Shown: positions 11,044-21,261 of the stretch, in pieces
How positions within the stretch are numbered: position 1 is the first letter of the stretch
How the letters are laid out: each line of letters opens with the position of its first letter
Source of the DNA: Prostheceraeus crozeri
Taxonomy: Eukaryota; Platyhelminthes; Polycladida; Euryleptidae
Reading direction: 5' to 3'
DNA: 64,000 bases
Assembly: GCA_907163375.1 (NCBI GenBank)
Contig: CAJQUW010007817.1
Coordinates: 124,001-188,000 of the forward strand
Position numbers and translations under genes: made by a program
Notes under the pieces: generated by a model
Seen by the model: the letters and a program-made list of their open reading frames with translations, nothing else
What the model was told of the DNA's origin: nothing
Databases searched by the model: none

Positions 11044-11535
11044 GAAATCGAAGGTTCTAGCTTATATATCCTCCTTCAATAATGTCACAATGTCCAACAA
11101 TTGAACTTATTTCAGTTATTTTAGGAATCTTCTCACCTAAATGATAACCTTGACTATAGGTTTGTTTATCAAATCTTAATAGTTTTGACAATGATCCGTC
11201 ATGATTAAAATTAACTTGATGATTTTCGTCTAAAGTGAGAGAAAATTTATTAACTGCCGGTTCAACTGAGAAATGTAATTTTCTCTTGTCTTTGAATGGT
11301 ATACCTAAATGTCTCTTAATTTCATTTCATATTGATTCAACTTCGTAAGAACCAGGAAGAAAAGTTAGTACTTTCCACGTTTTGCTTTTATCAGTAGAAT
11401 ATCTAAATTGATCATTCACATCTTTGATAACGCTTTGAATAGTGTTAAATGTGGAGAAACTAGTTAATGCAATGTAACGTCGTACTGAATTTTGATGAAC
11501 CCAAAATCTCTGTTAGATTTTCTAAATGATAATTA
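11044..11535 (-). pseudogene. Polinton family 1 penton-like protein, C-terminal part
   Basis: Beta-rich segment with a FSVEP...FSLTL hairpin, an LSKLL.FD segment and a conserved HLGEKIPKITEI stretch followed by a 'V.CDII.GGYI' segment. The layout, a Phe-rich hairpin, then a hydrophobic helix with 'LLGFD', then a nucleocapsid-like beta segment, matches the end of the family 2 proteins at 53,111-54,508 and 54,518-56,068, so it is assigned to the same penton-like family. This is a comparison by eye. Confidence 0.5.
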
Positions 11536-11601
11536 ATTTTTCTAAATCTGCTGAGCACATTTTTTAGATAAAAATTTTTAATAAACATTTTTTTACAAAA
11601 A

Positions 11602-12418
11602 TTAAAAACCGCATATTTTAGCTATACTTTTATAATCCTCTTCATTTAGAATCTTCTTTCCTAATAGTCTTTTTGATATAGCATGAATTTCATTGAAACT
11701 AGAATTATGTCCTTCTTTTATTGCAGATATTAAAATATTTAATATATCTAATAATTCTTGTGGATCATCTGGAAAAAATATAGTAGTTTCTGTTTCAGAA
11801 CCATTTCCTACTTTAGGTGCCGTTGGTAATACATTTTCTAATTGTTTATAACGTCTAAGAGATTTTACTGCACCAACTCTATCTAACATAGCCTTATATT
11901 TTATGAGATCTTTTACAGTAAAATTATTTAAATCTGCTCTTCTTAAAAGATCAACAAAATTTCCATCTAAACTAAAAGGAGATTTATCTGGCGAAAAAAT
12001 TAAGCCTCGAAAAGGTTGTGGAAATATTTCTTTTCCGCCAAGATAAAATCTTGCAAAAAAATTTTTATCTAAAAAAAAGTAGAATGTTCAAATAACATAG
12101 AAGTTGGTAATTTTTTTTCTACATTTGTTTCTAACAATCCATAATCATCTAATAATGTTTTAAGTTCTGGATCTGTTATATTTACTCGGTTATCCTGATT
12201 AGCAAGTTCTTTTTCAAGAGTTTTAAATGGTTGAATAGTTTTTCAAAATCAGTTTTTACTTGTTCGGTTTGCTGCATTTTTTCAAACATATCAGATTGAA
12301 TACCACCAGCTTTTGTCATTCTCTTCTGAGTATGATTTTCTTTCATAATATTTTTTTGTTTTATTAACTCATCTAATTGTTGAATTCTTTTTTGATTATC
12401 AGCTTTAATTTTATCCAT
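11602..12418 (-). pseudogene. Polinton family 1 unknown structural-cluster protein
   Basis: About 270 codons. It begins with a Lys/Gln-rich coiled coil (MDKIKADNQKRIQQLDEL), then a region with 'FFARFYLGGKEIFPQPF' and a C-terminal helical part (DRVGAVKSLRRYKQLENV). It may be the counterpart of the family 2 protein at 47,664-48,296, which has a similar 'DASRYEDLIQYATRRK' helix and lies next to the ATPase, but the match is weak. It is broken; the role is unknown. Confidence 0.45.
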
Positions 12419-12703
12419 TTTTAAAATATATTATTTGAATTTTGTGGTAACATTGGAATACAACAAAAACATTTTACTGAACAAATTATTTTACCAACCT
12501 GTTTATTCTTATCATTAACTTGTGTCTGTAATTGAAATGATATTTGATTTACTTCATTAGCTATTTGATCAAATTTTTCAATCTCATCTAACGTGATAAC
12601 ATTATCATCACATACTCTTTGAAGGTAATAATGCAGTTTATCATAAACTTCTTTAACGTGAGAATATTTGAATACTCCTTTTGAATATGCCCATTTCCAG
12701 ATT

Positions 12704-12995
12704 ACATGTAGAAGTCCGAAACTCATGATAAATAGTTTTATTGCCCTGCGCTCGCTGCCTCTTTCAGGGTTGACGGCAGAATGATACAATCGTTGTCACA
12801 CCATAAAATGAATACTGATCATTCCAAGACAGTCAACTGGATATTGGACTCGGAATCATGTAAAATACAACACCACGACACAAAAGTGCAAGAAGAGACA
12901 TACTACTATTCGAAACTAAGAGTAGCAAGAGAGATAATGACTGAGAAGTTTGCAGACCTAAAAGACAGAGACATACATGTACAGTGAAAGAAAAA
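12704..12995 (+). repeat. PLE left inverted arm
   Basis: Left 292-bp arm, complementary to 14,708-14,999. It carries a 68-codon frame (12,781-12,987) that is repeated in inverted form in the right arm. It also contains a small hairpin, CCCTG...CAGGG, near 12,746-12,770. Terminal repeats that include part of the coding sequence are usual in Penelope-like elements. Confidence 0.95.
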
Positions 12996-12999
12996 AAAA

Positions 13000-14688
13000 G
13001 TGATAAAGTCTTCAAAAGTCTTCAAAAGTGATAAAGGTAACTCAACAGTGATTTGTGACAAGCAGCAATACGTCGATGGCATGACATCAATTTTGGAGGA
13101 TGGTGAGAAATTCAAACATCTACAAGATGACATTGACTGGAACGACAACAAATCGAAAGACTCAGTAATGAGCATCGTGCGCAAGCTGGTACGTGAGAAT
13201 CAAATTACAGGTGACACCGAGAAGCTGATCCCAACAGCTTGTGTATTGCCCAGGTTATACGGCCTTCCAAAGATACATAAAGAAGGATGCCCATTTAGAC
13301 CGATTTTATCGATGGTTGGATCGGCCTATCATCAATTGGCAAAGAAGATTGACGAGTGGTTCTTGAAACCTATTCTTCCAACGTTCAAAGCCAATACAGT
13401 GAAAGACTCGTTTGAATTTTCCCATCGAATGCAGACTATAGCTCCGGCGGAGGATTTGTGCTTCATTTCCCTGGACATCAAAAGCCTGTTTACGTCGATT
13501 CCGGTAGAAGAAACTATCGACATCATATGCGATACTTGGTTTCGGACCTACAGAAGCCCTCCCAAAGTTGATGGCGTAACGATCACAGAAGAGAATCTTC
13601 GTCTCCTTCTGAGATGTGTGACCAAGGATGTTCGATTTGTACACAATGGCCAAATGTATCAGCAAATAGACGGTTTGGCTATGGGTAGTCCTCTCAGTGG
13701 CTCCTTCGCTGACATCTTTGTGGGACACCATGAGCAGCACTTATTGACCTCTTCACAACGTCAATATGACATGGATTCTTACGCGAGATACGTGGACGAC
13801 GTGCATGTGATTATCAAGACTGAAGATAAGGAGAGAATCATGGAAGACATGAACCAGATGCATCCAGCATTAGTGTTCAGCGCAGATAGTGGTGACCACT
13901 TCCTCGATGTACGGTTGATTCGACGTGGCAGTGATATTGTGACTACAATCTACCGCAAACCAACCTTCACTGGCTTGTATTTGAATTACAATTCATTTTG
14001 CCCAAAGGATTTCAAAGTCAACCTGGTCCGAACCCTATTTGTTCGCGCAAGAAAGATATGCTCTCCTGAGATGTATGAAGAGGAATCAGACCGCCTTACA
14101 GCTATCCTTGGCAAGAATGGTTATCCAAAGTGGTTCATCAGAAAATACAGCCAGCTTCGCGATGCACAAATCCCCACAGCGAAGAAGAAAGTCATACGAT
14201 TTGGCCTCGACTATTGTGGCGAAGGTATGACACAAGAAGTGAGGAAGCTGAAGAAAGTTGTGGAGCGAGCTCTCCCACATGTGAACTTAGTTCCATGGTA
14301 CCGCACGCGGAAACTAGCGAGCAATGCGCCCAAAGATTCTGTCCCATCCATCCAACGTCCTATGATCATTTACAAATATCGTTGTGCTTGCGGAGCAAGC
14401 TATATTGGGAGGACAGAAAGAACCTTGGACAAGCGCATGCACGAGCATATTCCCAAGTGGTGCCTAATGGGAAAACAACGACCTCGCTCCAAGCAACCAC
14501 CTTCATCGTCAATAACACAGCATCACCTCATCTGTGATCATCCCCCATCAACAAGTGGCTTCAGTATCATCAAGCAATGTCGATCTACCCTGGATTTGAA
14601 AATCGGAGAAGCTGTCTGCATTAAACTATTCAAACCATCACTTTGTGTACAGAAGGACTTTCTTTTCAACTGTAATCTTATCCACTGA
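13000..14688 (+). CDS. Penelope-like reverse transcriptase with GIY-YIG endonuclease
   Basis: A 562-codon frame. It holds PLE reverse-transcriptase signatures in order: YGLPKIHK and FRPILS (about residues 90-105), FISLDIKSLFTSIP with the first catalytic Asp (about 155), GLAMGSPLSG (about 225), YVDDVHV with the catalytic Asp pair (about 265), and a downstream thumb region. The C-terminus carries a GIY-YIG endonuclease core (IYKYRC.C...YIGRT) near residues 455-480. The enzyme nicks target DNA and copies its RNA there. The frame as listed lacks a conventional upstream start; the 68-codon frame in the left arm probably supplies N-terminal sequence. It is the best preserved gene in the left half. 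Confidence 0.95.
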   Translation: MIKSSKVFKSDKGNSTVICDKQQYVDGMTSILEDGEKFKHLQDDIDWNDNKSKDSVMSIVRKLVRENQITGDTEKLIPTACVLPRLYGLPKIHKEGCPFRPILSMVGSAYHQLAKKIDEWFLKPILPTFKANTVKDSFEFSHRMQTIAPAEDLCFISLDIKSLFTSIPVEETIDIICDTWFRTYRSPPKVDGVTITEENLRLLLRCVTKDVRFVHNGQMYQQIDGLAMGSPLSGSFADIFVGHHEQHLLTSSQRQYDMDSYARYVDDVHVIIKTEDKERIMEDMNQMHPALVFSADSGDHFLDVRLIRRGSDIVTTIYRKPTFTGLYLNYNSFCPKDFKVNLVRTLFVRARKICSPEMYEEESDRLTAILGKNGYPKWFIRKYSQLRDAQIPTAKKKVIRFGLDYCGEGMTQEVRKLKKVVERALPHVNLVPWYRTRKLASNAPKDSVPSIQRPMIIYKYRCACGASYIGRTERTLDKRMHEHIPKWCLMGKQRPRSKQPPSSSITQHHLICDHPPSTSGFSIIKQCRSTLDLKIGEAVCIKLFKPSLCVQKDFLFNCNLIH

Positions 14689-14707
14689 CTTTAAGTCTAT
14701 TTTTATA

Positions 14708-14999
14708 TTTTTCTTTCACTGTACATGTATGTCTCTGTCTTTTAGGTCTGCAAACTTCTCAGTCATTATCTCTCTTGCTACTCTTAGTTTCGAATAGTAG
14801 TATGTCTCTTCTTGCACTTTTGTGTCGTGGTGTTGTATTTTACATGATTCCGAGTCCAATATCCAGTTGACTGTCTTGGAATGATCAGTATTCATTTTAT
14901 GGTGTGACAACGATTGTATCATTCTGCCGTCAACCCTGAAAGAGGCAGCGAGCGCAGGGCAATAAAACTATTTATCATGAGTTTCGGACTTCTACATGT
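14708..14999 (-). repeat. PLE right inverted arm
   Basis: Right 292-bp arm, the inverted counterpart of 12,704-12,995. On the minus strand (14,716-14,922) it encodes the same 68-residue peptide as the left arm. The arm ends in ...ACATGT, directly before the right copy of the 12-bp target repeat. Confidence 0.95.
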
Positions 15000-15143
15000 G
15001 AGAATATTTATTTTTTAATGATTTTTGTTTCTTAGATATTTTAAGATTTATCTAACATTGTAACAAGTGAAGTTGCAAAAACACCCGTAACTGTTAAAGC
15101 AGTAGCAACTACTGGAATTACTAAAACACCCGAAGTTATTATA

Positions 15144-15510
15144 TTGTAGATCTTTTGTTGTCTTATACGGGAGGTTCATTATTCAATTTTCCACGATGTA
15201 AACAAAAATATAGCTCTCCTTCAATTTAGACGAGTTTTTTATTTTTTAAAAATAAATAAAGTTCCCCGACGCGTTTCGTCACGGTGGACAGTATCAAGGG
15301 GTAAGTAAATACACAGGCAGTTGGCTTAAATATAAAAATGATAGGCAGTGACTGCATCACCTGAAGTTTAAGCCAACTTCCTGTGTATTTACTTACCCCT
15401 TGATGCTATCCACCGTGACGAAACGCGTCGCGGAACTTTATATATTTTTAAAAAATAAAAAAATCGTCTAAATTGAGGGAGAGCTATATTTTTGTTTACA
15501 TCGCGGAAAA
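15144..15510. mobile_element. 367-bp foldback element with 7-bp target duplication
   Basis: The 7-bp repeat TATTATA flanks it at 15,137-15,143 and 15,511-15,517. Arms of about 145 bp (from about 15,186, and to 15,510) are complementary around a short centre, preceded by about 42 extra bases on the left only. Each arm contains GACGAAACGCGTC, the 3' half of a type I hammerhead ribozyme core as found in PLE terminal repeats. Inverted arms plus a one-sided extension mirror the adjacent PLE, so it may be a small non-autonomous PLE relative; a MITE is the alternative. It has no coding capacity. Confidence 0.75.
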
Positions 15511-15631
15511 TATTATAATTGTGAATACCCCTAAACTTACTGTTATAAAGATTCCAATTCCTTGTAATACATTCTTAACTTTATACCATCTCTTTCTTAA
15601 TTTTTTATAATGTTCTAATCTTAGTAATAAT

Positions 15632-16432
15632 TGAGATTAATATGAAAAAGATTGTTGTTCTTATCAAAACCTGGAGAATCATTTCTTTGAAAAGTTAGCA
15701 ATAAATATCTTGGAGTATTTGAAGTTCTAGTAAAATGCCAGTTAAATCTTTGTTCAGTTAAAGTTACAGAACTAGCAGTACGCTTTAGAAAATTTACTGG
15801 AATTGGTTTGTTAGTGTTTAATCTTTTTGCAATAGTTAATTCAACCTCTAAACTAGGAGTAATATGTTTTATCCACCATTCAAGTCTATCAATTATTAAA
15901 TAAGTTTTTTTCAGTCTTACCATAATGATAAATGATTTGCAATGTTTTTTCACATCTTCCGCAATTCCTGTAGCATCTTTTCCAGCGTGAGTTAAATCAT
16001 CAACAATTATACCATCATTATTATCTGGAAACCAGCCTTCGATTTTATACTTTCTAGTATTTTCACCAATTGTTACAAATCTTATTACAAATACTTATTG
16101 TTTCTATATTTTGAGTTGCAACATCTAAACGCATTTGTGTAAATAATCTTGGAAAAAAATTATTCTCTAATGCAATAAATATTATCGGTATCTGGTAATG
16201 GTGTTGTAAAATTGGCATCACTATATAAAGAATATTCACAGTGTAAAAAGGAATCAGGTAAATGTAAATAACTTTGTTGATTATCAACTTCAAAGATTAA
16301 ATCTCCTCCAGTATTTACTTTACTAGAAGATCCGGGATTCATAGCAATTCTTATATAGTCATTCTTTTTTTGATTATAACTGACGAACGGAGGATCGTCT
16401 AATCTAAATTTATTTTCAATCAGGGAAGACAT
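15632..16432 (-). pseudogene. Polinton family 1 major capsid protein (copy 2, partial)
   Basis: Copy of the capsid gene at 7,287-8,628, with nearly identical N-terminal sequence (MSSLIENKFRLDDPPF) and the same downstream beta-rich regions, but lacking the C-terminal part and some internal sequence. Its truncated end abuts the membrane-protein gene at about 15,630. Fossil. Confidence 0.75.
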
Positions 16433-16509
16433 TTTTATAAAACATAATTTGACTTTTTGTTTTTTTTTAAAGTAATTTTCTAAGGATTGCTTTTTATAAT
16501 ATATTTTAG

Positions 16510-16940
16510 AATTTTGCTAAACCATTACCTCTTATTTCTTCAATTGATTTCTCCTCTTGTTTACTATCAGCTGCTATGTTAGCAATTTTGTTTTTTGTTT
16601 CCTCTGAGAGTTTTTTTAAATTTTTTTAGTTCTTCAGAATCATTCTTTAGTTTACTAATAGTTTCTAGTTGTTTTAATTCGTTTTGAGACTTAACAGCAT
16701 TTTTGATACTGCACTAGCTGTACTACCTATAGCAGCTGCTCCTTTTGCAGCAGATGTAATTAAATCTTTATTATTTTTAATAACATTAACGATACTTCCT
16801 TTACCAGAAAATATACCATTTCCTTCTTTTTGAACTGTTTCTACATTTTTAGAATGATAAACAGATTTTATTGATGGTTCATGGGCAATTTTTTTATTTG
16901 AAGCCAAATGTTTAAGATTGTGTTTATAAATTATAGGCAT
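16510..16940 (-). pseudogene. Polinton family 1 Ala/Gly-rich core-like protein (copy 2)
   Basis: Copy of the gene at 8,702-9,131 in the same order and orientation relative to the capsid gene. The same basic start, Ala/Gly-rich helix and Lys/Glu coiled coil are visible. Base identity to copy 1 is high, so the two copies separated long after the family arose. Confidence 0.65.
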
Positions 16941-16979
16941 TTTTTAGGATTAAATTTGACTTTTGGGGGAAATTATTTA

Positions 16980-17405
16980 CGTTTACGATTAAGATTTACG
17001 TTTGTGAATGGACAACAACCGCGTGATGACTTCATTAATGTTCTGTTGCACTTTATCTATTGCGTCAAACAGCGTGTGATGTATTTTAATTTCTCGTTTA
17101 ATAAATTTTTTCTCGTTTTTAAGTTTTAATAATTTTTCTTTGATGATTTGTCATTAAGTTTCAGCAACTTCAATTCATTCATCAGTGGAAACAAAACATT
17201 ATTTATATATTTTTTCTTTTAAGTCATTGATTTGTGTATCAACATATTGTTTATTCGTTAACTCATTATTTTGTTGTGGAAGAATAGAAAGATGTAATGG
17301 GCCAGATAAAACGTCTCCAGTTTTCATGATATAATCTTCTATTTCTATTTCTGATTCACGATTATTCGGGATATATGCACCTCCACCAACATTTGGTAAC
17401 ATCAT
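16980..17405 (-). pseudogene. Polinton family 1 fibre-like protein (copy 2)
   Basis: Same MMLPNVGGGAYIPN start and GPLHLSILPQQ segment as the other copies, followed by a short 'NKQYVDTQINDLKEKIY' coiled-coil start that the first copy lacks. The full stalk is better seen at 21,802-22,671. Fossil. Confidence 0.6.
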
Positions 17406-17451
17406 TTTTTAACAATAGAAAGGTAATTTTTTCTCACATAGAAATAAAAAA

Positions 17452-17880
17452 ATGGAAATAGTCAAATGTACCAAATTATGAATCCTAAGTCAGCGTTCTA
17501 TGATAGTAGATATCAGTGTACGGATTGTTTAAAAGCAAAAGTAATGTGTTTAGGTTGTCAAAAAATTATATTGAAGAAAAAATGGAAAAAGGAAATTTGG
17601 GAAAATTATATTCGCCCTTATCATCCTGTTCTTCTTATTCGACGAGATCATTAGGATTTGAAAATAAACGTTTTGATAATAATAATAATAATCCATGCAC
17701 AGATGTTAATCTTTTGTTTTAATTACAAGCTGAAATATTTAAAGAACAGACTAAAGGTTTACCTAACATTTAAACAAATTATTGTATATTTCCAGGTGAT
17801 CCATTTATAAAATTTATGGATATTGTGAGTAAATATAATGACGTGGCGTATATGGAATTTAATATAGAAAATATGGTCAT
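17452..17880 (+). pseudogene. Polinton family 1 small Cys-rich protein (copy 2)
   Basis: Copy of 9,555-9,980. Here the four-cysteine pattern C-x2-C-x5-C-x2-C is clear (QCTDCLKAKVMCLGCQK), which supports a zinc-ribbon fold. It is divergent from the fibre-like gene with a short shared upstream region. Confidence 0.5.
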
Positions 17881-17882
17881 AA

Positions 17883-18605
17883 TTGGACATAATAGTCTTT
17901 ACGGATTTATCAGAGCAGTTTTGTTTATTAGTAATAATTGATAATAAAATAATTGATTTTATTAATGTTACTGAATTAGTAAAAAAATTAAAATCTTTTT
18001 CGAAAGAAAAAATTAGATTATTTGTTGACGATTTAAATCAATATAATATTCATATTGAAAGCAAAACACATAACGACGAATTATTATGCCAAGTGTACTA
18101 TAGAGACACAATTTATAAAAGAGAAACATCCGAAATGCCTCAAAGATATGATAATGATACTTATATAGGTCTATACTCAAATTTAATTATTAACTTATTG
18201 AAATCATATATAAATGGTTTGGCACAACAAGAAAAAAATTATATGTGGACAACACCATATAAACTTGAAAAAGATAGTAGTAATAATAATTTTAATGATT
18301 ATGAAGATACAAAAAATGAAAATGATGATAATGATAATATTGATTCAAAATCTGATATTCTAAAACAAACACATAATAATAAACAAAATAATCATAACAA
18401 TTCCGAAAATGATGAAACTTTAAGTGAAGAAAAATATGTATCTCATCAGGAAACGAATAATACTCATAATACAAATTCATCGAAATTTCATTTCTTAACT
18501 ATTGAAAATAATAATAATGGAATAGTTGAAGATACTATTAGACAATTATGTTTTGGATCTACGAAATTCAAATTAGGATTTACATCTAATCAATTTAAAA
18601 TTTAG
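17883..18605 (+). pseudogene. Polinton family 1 unknown protein with Asn/Asp-rich middle (copy 2)
   Basis: Longer version of the gene at 9,986. About 140 conserved residues are followed by an Asn/Asp/His-rich low-complexity segment and a C-terminal part ending in 'FGSTKFKLGFTSNQFKI'. The 240-codon frame is open, which is unusual in this decayed nest. No family was recognised. Confidence 0.5.
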
Positions 18606-19075
18606 TCATCTTAAATTAAAACTAAAAATGATTCAGATTATGGATGTGTTATTAAATTTTCCAACAGAGATCGAAGACCAATATTTTTCTCTATTATATT
18701 ATTATCAGATAATAAATATAATTTGTAATTAGATATTCCTATTGGGGAATGGCATCCTATACCAAAAAGTGTAATTTATGATGCTGATGAAGAATCAATA
18801 GTTAGTGAAAATAAATTTAAATTATCTTTTAATAAGACTTTATATGATAAAGAAAATAAAATAACTAAAGAACGTGATATTATACGTGAAATATTTCACT
18901 ATCTTCCTAATTATTATTCTAGTCATGAAAATAATGCTACAAAAGAAATTTATAATAATAATAATAATAATGAAGACTATATTTGTCAAACAAAAGCGGT
19001 ATGACAGTTCAATATTATGATGTACAAGAATGGCATATGAAATTACAAGATAGTGAAAGAAACATTTTAAGAAAA
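18606..19075 (+). pseudogene. Polinton family 1 coding remnant
   Basis: Coding-like AT-rich sequence. Parts read as 'IPIGEWHPIPKSVIYDADEES' and a charged segment with an (AAT)n-derived Asn run near 18,953-18,972. It continues the gene order of copy 2 until a LINE fragment interrupts at about 19,076. The protein was not recognised. Fossil. Confidence 0.35.
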
Positions 19076-19640
19076 TCTGGAGTACTTCACAAATGAATTG
19101 TTGTACAGAGTTCCTCTTCTTTGCAAGGGGAGTAAGGTTCGGGAATGTCTGACACTATGAACACGATTTCGCACAATAAAAAATTGGGATATTGGATGAT
19201 TGCTCTTATTGTCAGCAATCTTCCTCAGAAGCTTAATGCATGCATTGTCCAAAAGCTGTTGAAGACTCTGATCATTCATGGAATTCGCCCATCTTTTAGC
19301 AATACGATGTAGACGATCAAGTTTGTTTAAGTCTTTCACATTAAGATCACAAGTAATAGGCCAACAAAATATTAGATGACTGTAGACAAAGGCATAAAAG
19401 GCCTTCAAAATGACCGTGCCAGGATTTCCGTTAACATGTAGGCGTTTTACTAACGACATTCCGTAACAACATTTACGGTATAGATAAGAAAATTGAGTAT
19501 TCCAACGAAGGTCGTGGGAGAAAAATACACCTAGAATTTTCAGATGATCAACTTGTTCGATTACGGTTCCATTTATCACAATATTATTGCAGGAGACATG
19601 GGGAGCTTTCCTAGATTTCCTTATTTTTAGAATAGATAGT
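19076..19640 (-). mobile_element. LINE 3' end (CR1/L2/Jockey-like reverse transcriptase C-terminus)
   Basis: A 194-codon minus-strand frame carries the typical region after the reverse-transcriptase core of non-LTR elements: a V..LKILGVFF...L.W segment, a 'Y..CCYGMSLVKRL' helix, then LDRLHRIAKRW and a C-terminal segment ending in an 'NNSF..YS' pattern. The 5' part of the element is missing, as is common for LINE insertions. It separates Polinton coding sequence from the intein remnant. Boundaries are approximate. Another LINE piece (endonuclease) lies at 41,195-41,900, but whether it is the same family is unknown. Confidence 0.8.
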
Positions 19641-20632
19641 ATTGTAAACAACTATAAAATTAATCCGTTTGAAATTAATGGTGATATGAAAGAAATTTCT
19701 TTAGTTGATCATTTAGAAATTTATACTCATAATGGATGGAGTGAAGTAAAAAAATTATTAGACATTACACAAATAAAAGTGTTTATCGAATAAGAACAAA
19801 AATGGGAATAGTAGATGTTACTGAAGATCATTTATTGTTAGATGAAACAGGTAATGAAATAAAGCCACAAGAATTAAATAAAGGAATCAAAAATTTACTG
19901 CATAATAAATTATTTTTACACGACAATACAATCATATTGAAACAAATTGCAAGTGATATATATTTTAATGATCCACCTAATTTAATATGTAAGCAAGCAT
20001 TTATAGAAGGGTTCTTTTTAGGAGATGGTTCTGCTCGAATCTATAATTATAAATCAGGAGTCAGATATTGTTGTACTTTAAATAACCAAAACCTCAACCT
20101 CTTAAGTAAATTAAAAACATATATTGATGAAGTTTATAACAATGATTGTAAAATATATGATACAATGAGATCATCTAGAGTATACAAACTTAATTTTCAA
20201 AATCCAAGATAATATGCTATATACTTTAGTGAAAATTATTATAATCAGTTTAAAGAAAAACGTGTTCCTTATTATATTCTAAATGCTGAATATAATATTA
20301 GATATTGGTTCTTTGTTGGATTTTATGCAGCTGATGGGGACAAGAAATCTTTCTTTACAAGGAAATATGCAACTATTCGTTTTACACAGAAAAATAAAGA
20401 AACCTTTGGTGGTTTATACAATTTGGCATCATCTCTAGACATTAATTTAGTAGTAAGCGAAGGAAAGGATGAACCATTGTGTTTTAATGCGCGTCAAGTT
20501 AAAAATAATATTACCAAAAAGGTTACCACTGTAAGATATCTAAATAATAAACCACAATATGTTTATGATATTGAAACAGAAGATGGCGCATTTAATTGTG
20601 GTTTTCCTTTAATTGTAGAAAAGCACTGATTC
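19641..20632 (+). pseudogene. Intein remnant with LAGLIDADG endonuclease, in Polinton PolB
   Basis: Intein features appear in the correct order. A HINT N-terminal part has 'YTHNGWSEVKK' and block B 'VDVTEDHLLLDE' (about 19,812-19,848). A first LAGLIDADG-like helix 'FIEGFFLGDG' lies near 20,001-20,036 and a second, 'FFVGFYAADGDKK', near 20,308-20,346. Block F 'YVYDIETEDGAFNCG' (about 20,558-20,605) is followed directly by the PolB motif C sequence TDSIYI. Position at DTDS is a known PolB intein site in giant viruses and archaea. The N-terminal block A was not seen, as a LINE lies there. The host element is a fossil and so is this. Confidence 0.85.
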
Positions 20633-21122
20633 AATATACATTTCTAATGAACTCTTTAATAAATTAGATGCTGCTGGATATGTTGGGGGAGAATTGTGTC
20701 AAGGAAAAAATGATTATGGAAATGGTGGAATTATTTTTGCAATGTTTAATGCACCTAAAGTAAAATACTGTATTGCTGTAGATGAACAAGGGAGACTTAG
20801 TGAAAAGAAAACATTCAAAGGATATTCACAAGATAAAGTAAAAGTAGAAGATTTTCTAAAATTATATTCGGGTAAAACATTATCGACTACAGTTAATAAA
20901 CCATGGAGAAGATCTTTAGAAACTGGAATTAGTATTCCTGATAAAAATAAAAATACTGAAGAAAAAAAATTTTCTGGTCGATCAAATATTCGTAAACGTC
21001 AAGCACCTGATGAAAATGAAATTATGTTACCTTATAACGGAGAAGATATTCAAGCTGAGATATTTCAAACAATCTTCGCTGAGAGTAATTTATTCGATGA
21101 TGATGATGTTACGTGGGAATAA
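20633..21122 (+). pseudogene. Polinton family 1 DNA polymerase B, C-terminal part
   Basis: Begins with the motif C sequence TDSIYIS and continues through a Polinton-type palm/thumb region: a 'GGIIFAMFNAPKVKYCIAVD' segment, a Lys-rich 'FKGYSQDKVKVEDF' segment and a charged tail. The end is acidic (FDDDDVTWE). It directly follows the intein remnant, which fixes the insertion point in the catalytic motif. The N-terminal and middle parts of this copy are not here; a fragment of another copy lies at 1-1,115. Confidence 0.85.
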
Positions 21123-21261
21123 TATTTTTTATTACATCTAAAAAATTATATCTAACAATTATTTTGTATCTAAAAATTATTTTATAACTAAAATTTATAT
21201 CTAAAATTTATATCGAAAAAAATTATATCTAAAATTTATACCCAAAATATATAATTAATTA
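21123..21261. other. AT-only spacer with short iterations
   Basis: Almost pure A/T with repeated 'aaaatttatatct' units between two convergent Polinton genes. It probably holds the 3' ends and polyadenylation signals; no gene is seen. Confidence 0.5.

Larger units (their letters stand above)
12704..14999 (+). mobile_element. Penelope-like element with inverted terminal repeats
   Basis: A 2.3-kb element with 292-bp inverted arms (12,704-12,995 and 14,708-14,999) around a reverse transcriptase-GIY-YIG gene. A 12-bp direct repeat, GTGAGAATATTT, lies at 12,658-12,669 and 14,998-15,009. The left copy is separated from the arm by 34 extra bases, matching the short tail extension described for Penelope elements. 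The two arms encode an identical 68-residue peptide, so the copy is young relative to the Polinton that it cut. Base composition is far less AT-rich than the flanks. Confidence 0.92.
12421..15630 (-). pseudogene. Polinton family 1 membrane-protein gene, split by a PLE and a foldback element
   Basis: The 3' part (12,421-12,669) encodes a helical, acidic segment and a Cys-rich tail (CSVKCFCCIPM). The 5' part (15,010-15,630) encodes a basic KKLRKRW segment followed by two hydrophobic Val/Thr/Ile-rich stretches that look like membrane helices. A Penelope-like element (12,704-14,999) and a 367-bp foldback element (15,144-15,510) lie inside the gene. At about 15,632 the sequence jumps to a capsid gene, a rearrangement junction. 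It is a fossil; the function is unknown. Confidence 0.6.

Noticed and set aside
12704-12995. A hammerhead ribozyme in the PLE arms
   Set aside because: I looked for CUGAUGA...GAAAC in both orientations and found no convincing core; only isolated GAAAC strings.
13306-13740. Minus-strand frames of 64-144 codons opposite the PLE gene
   Set aside because: Shadows of the reverse-transcriptase gene, whose motifs are unambiguous on the plus strand.
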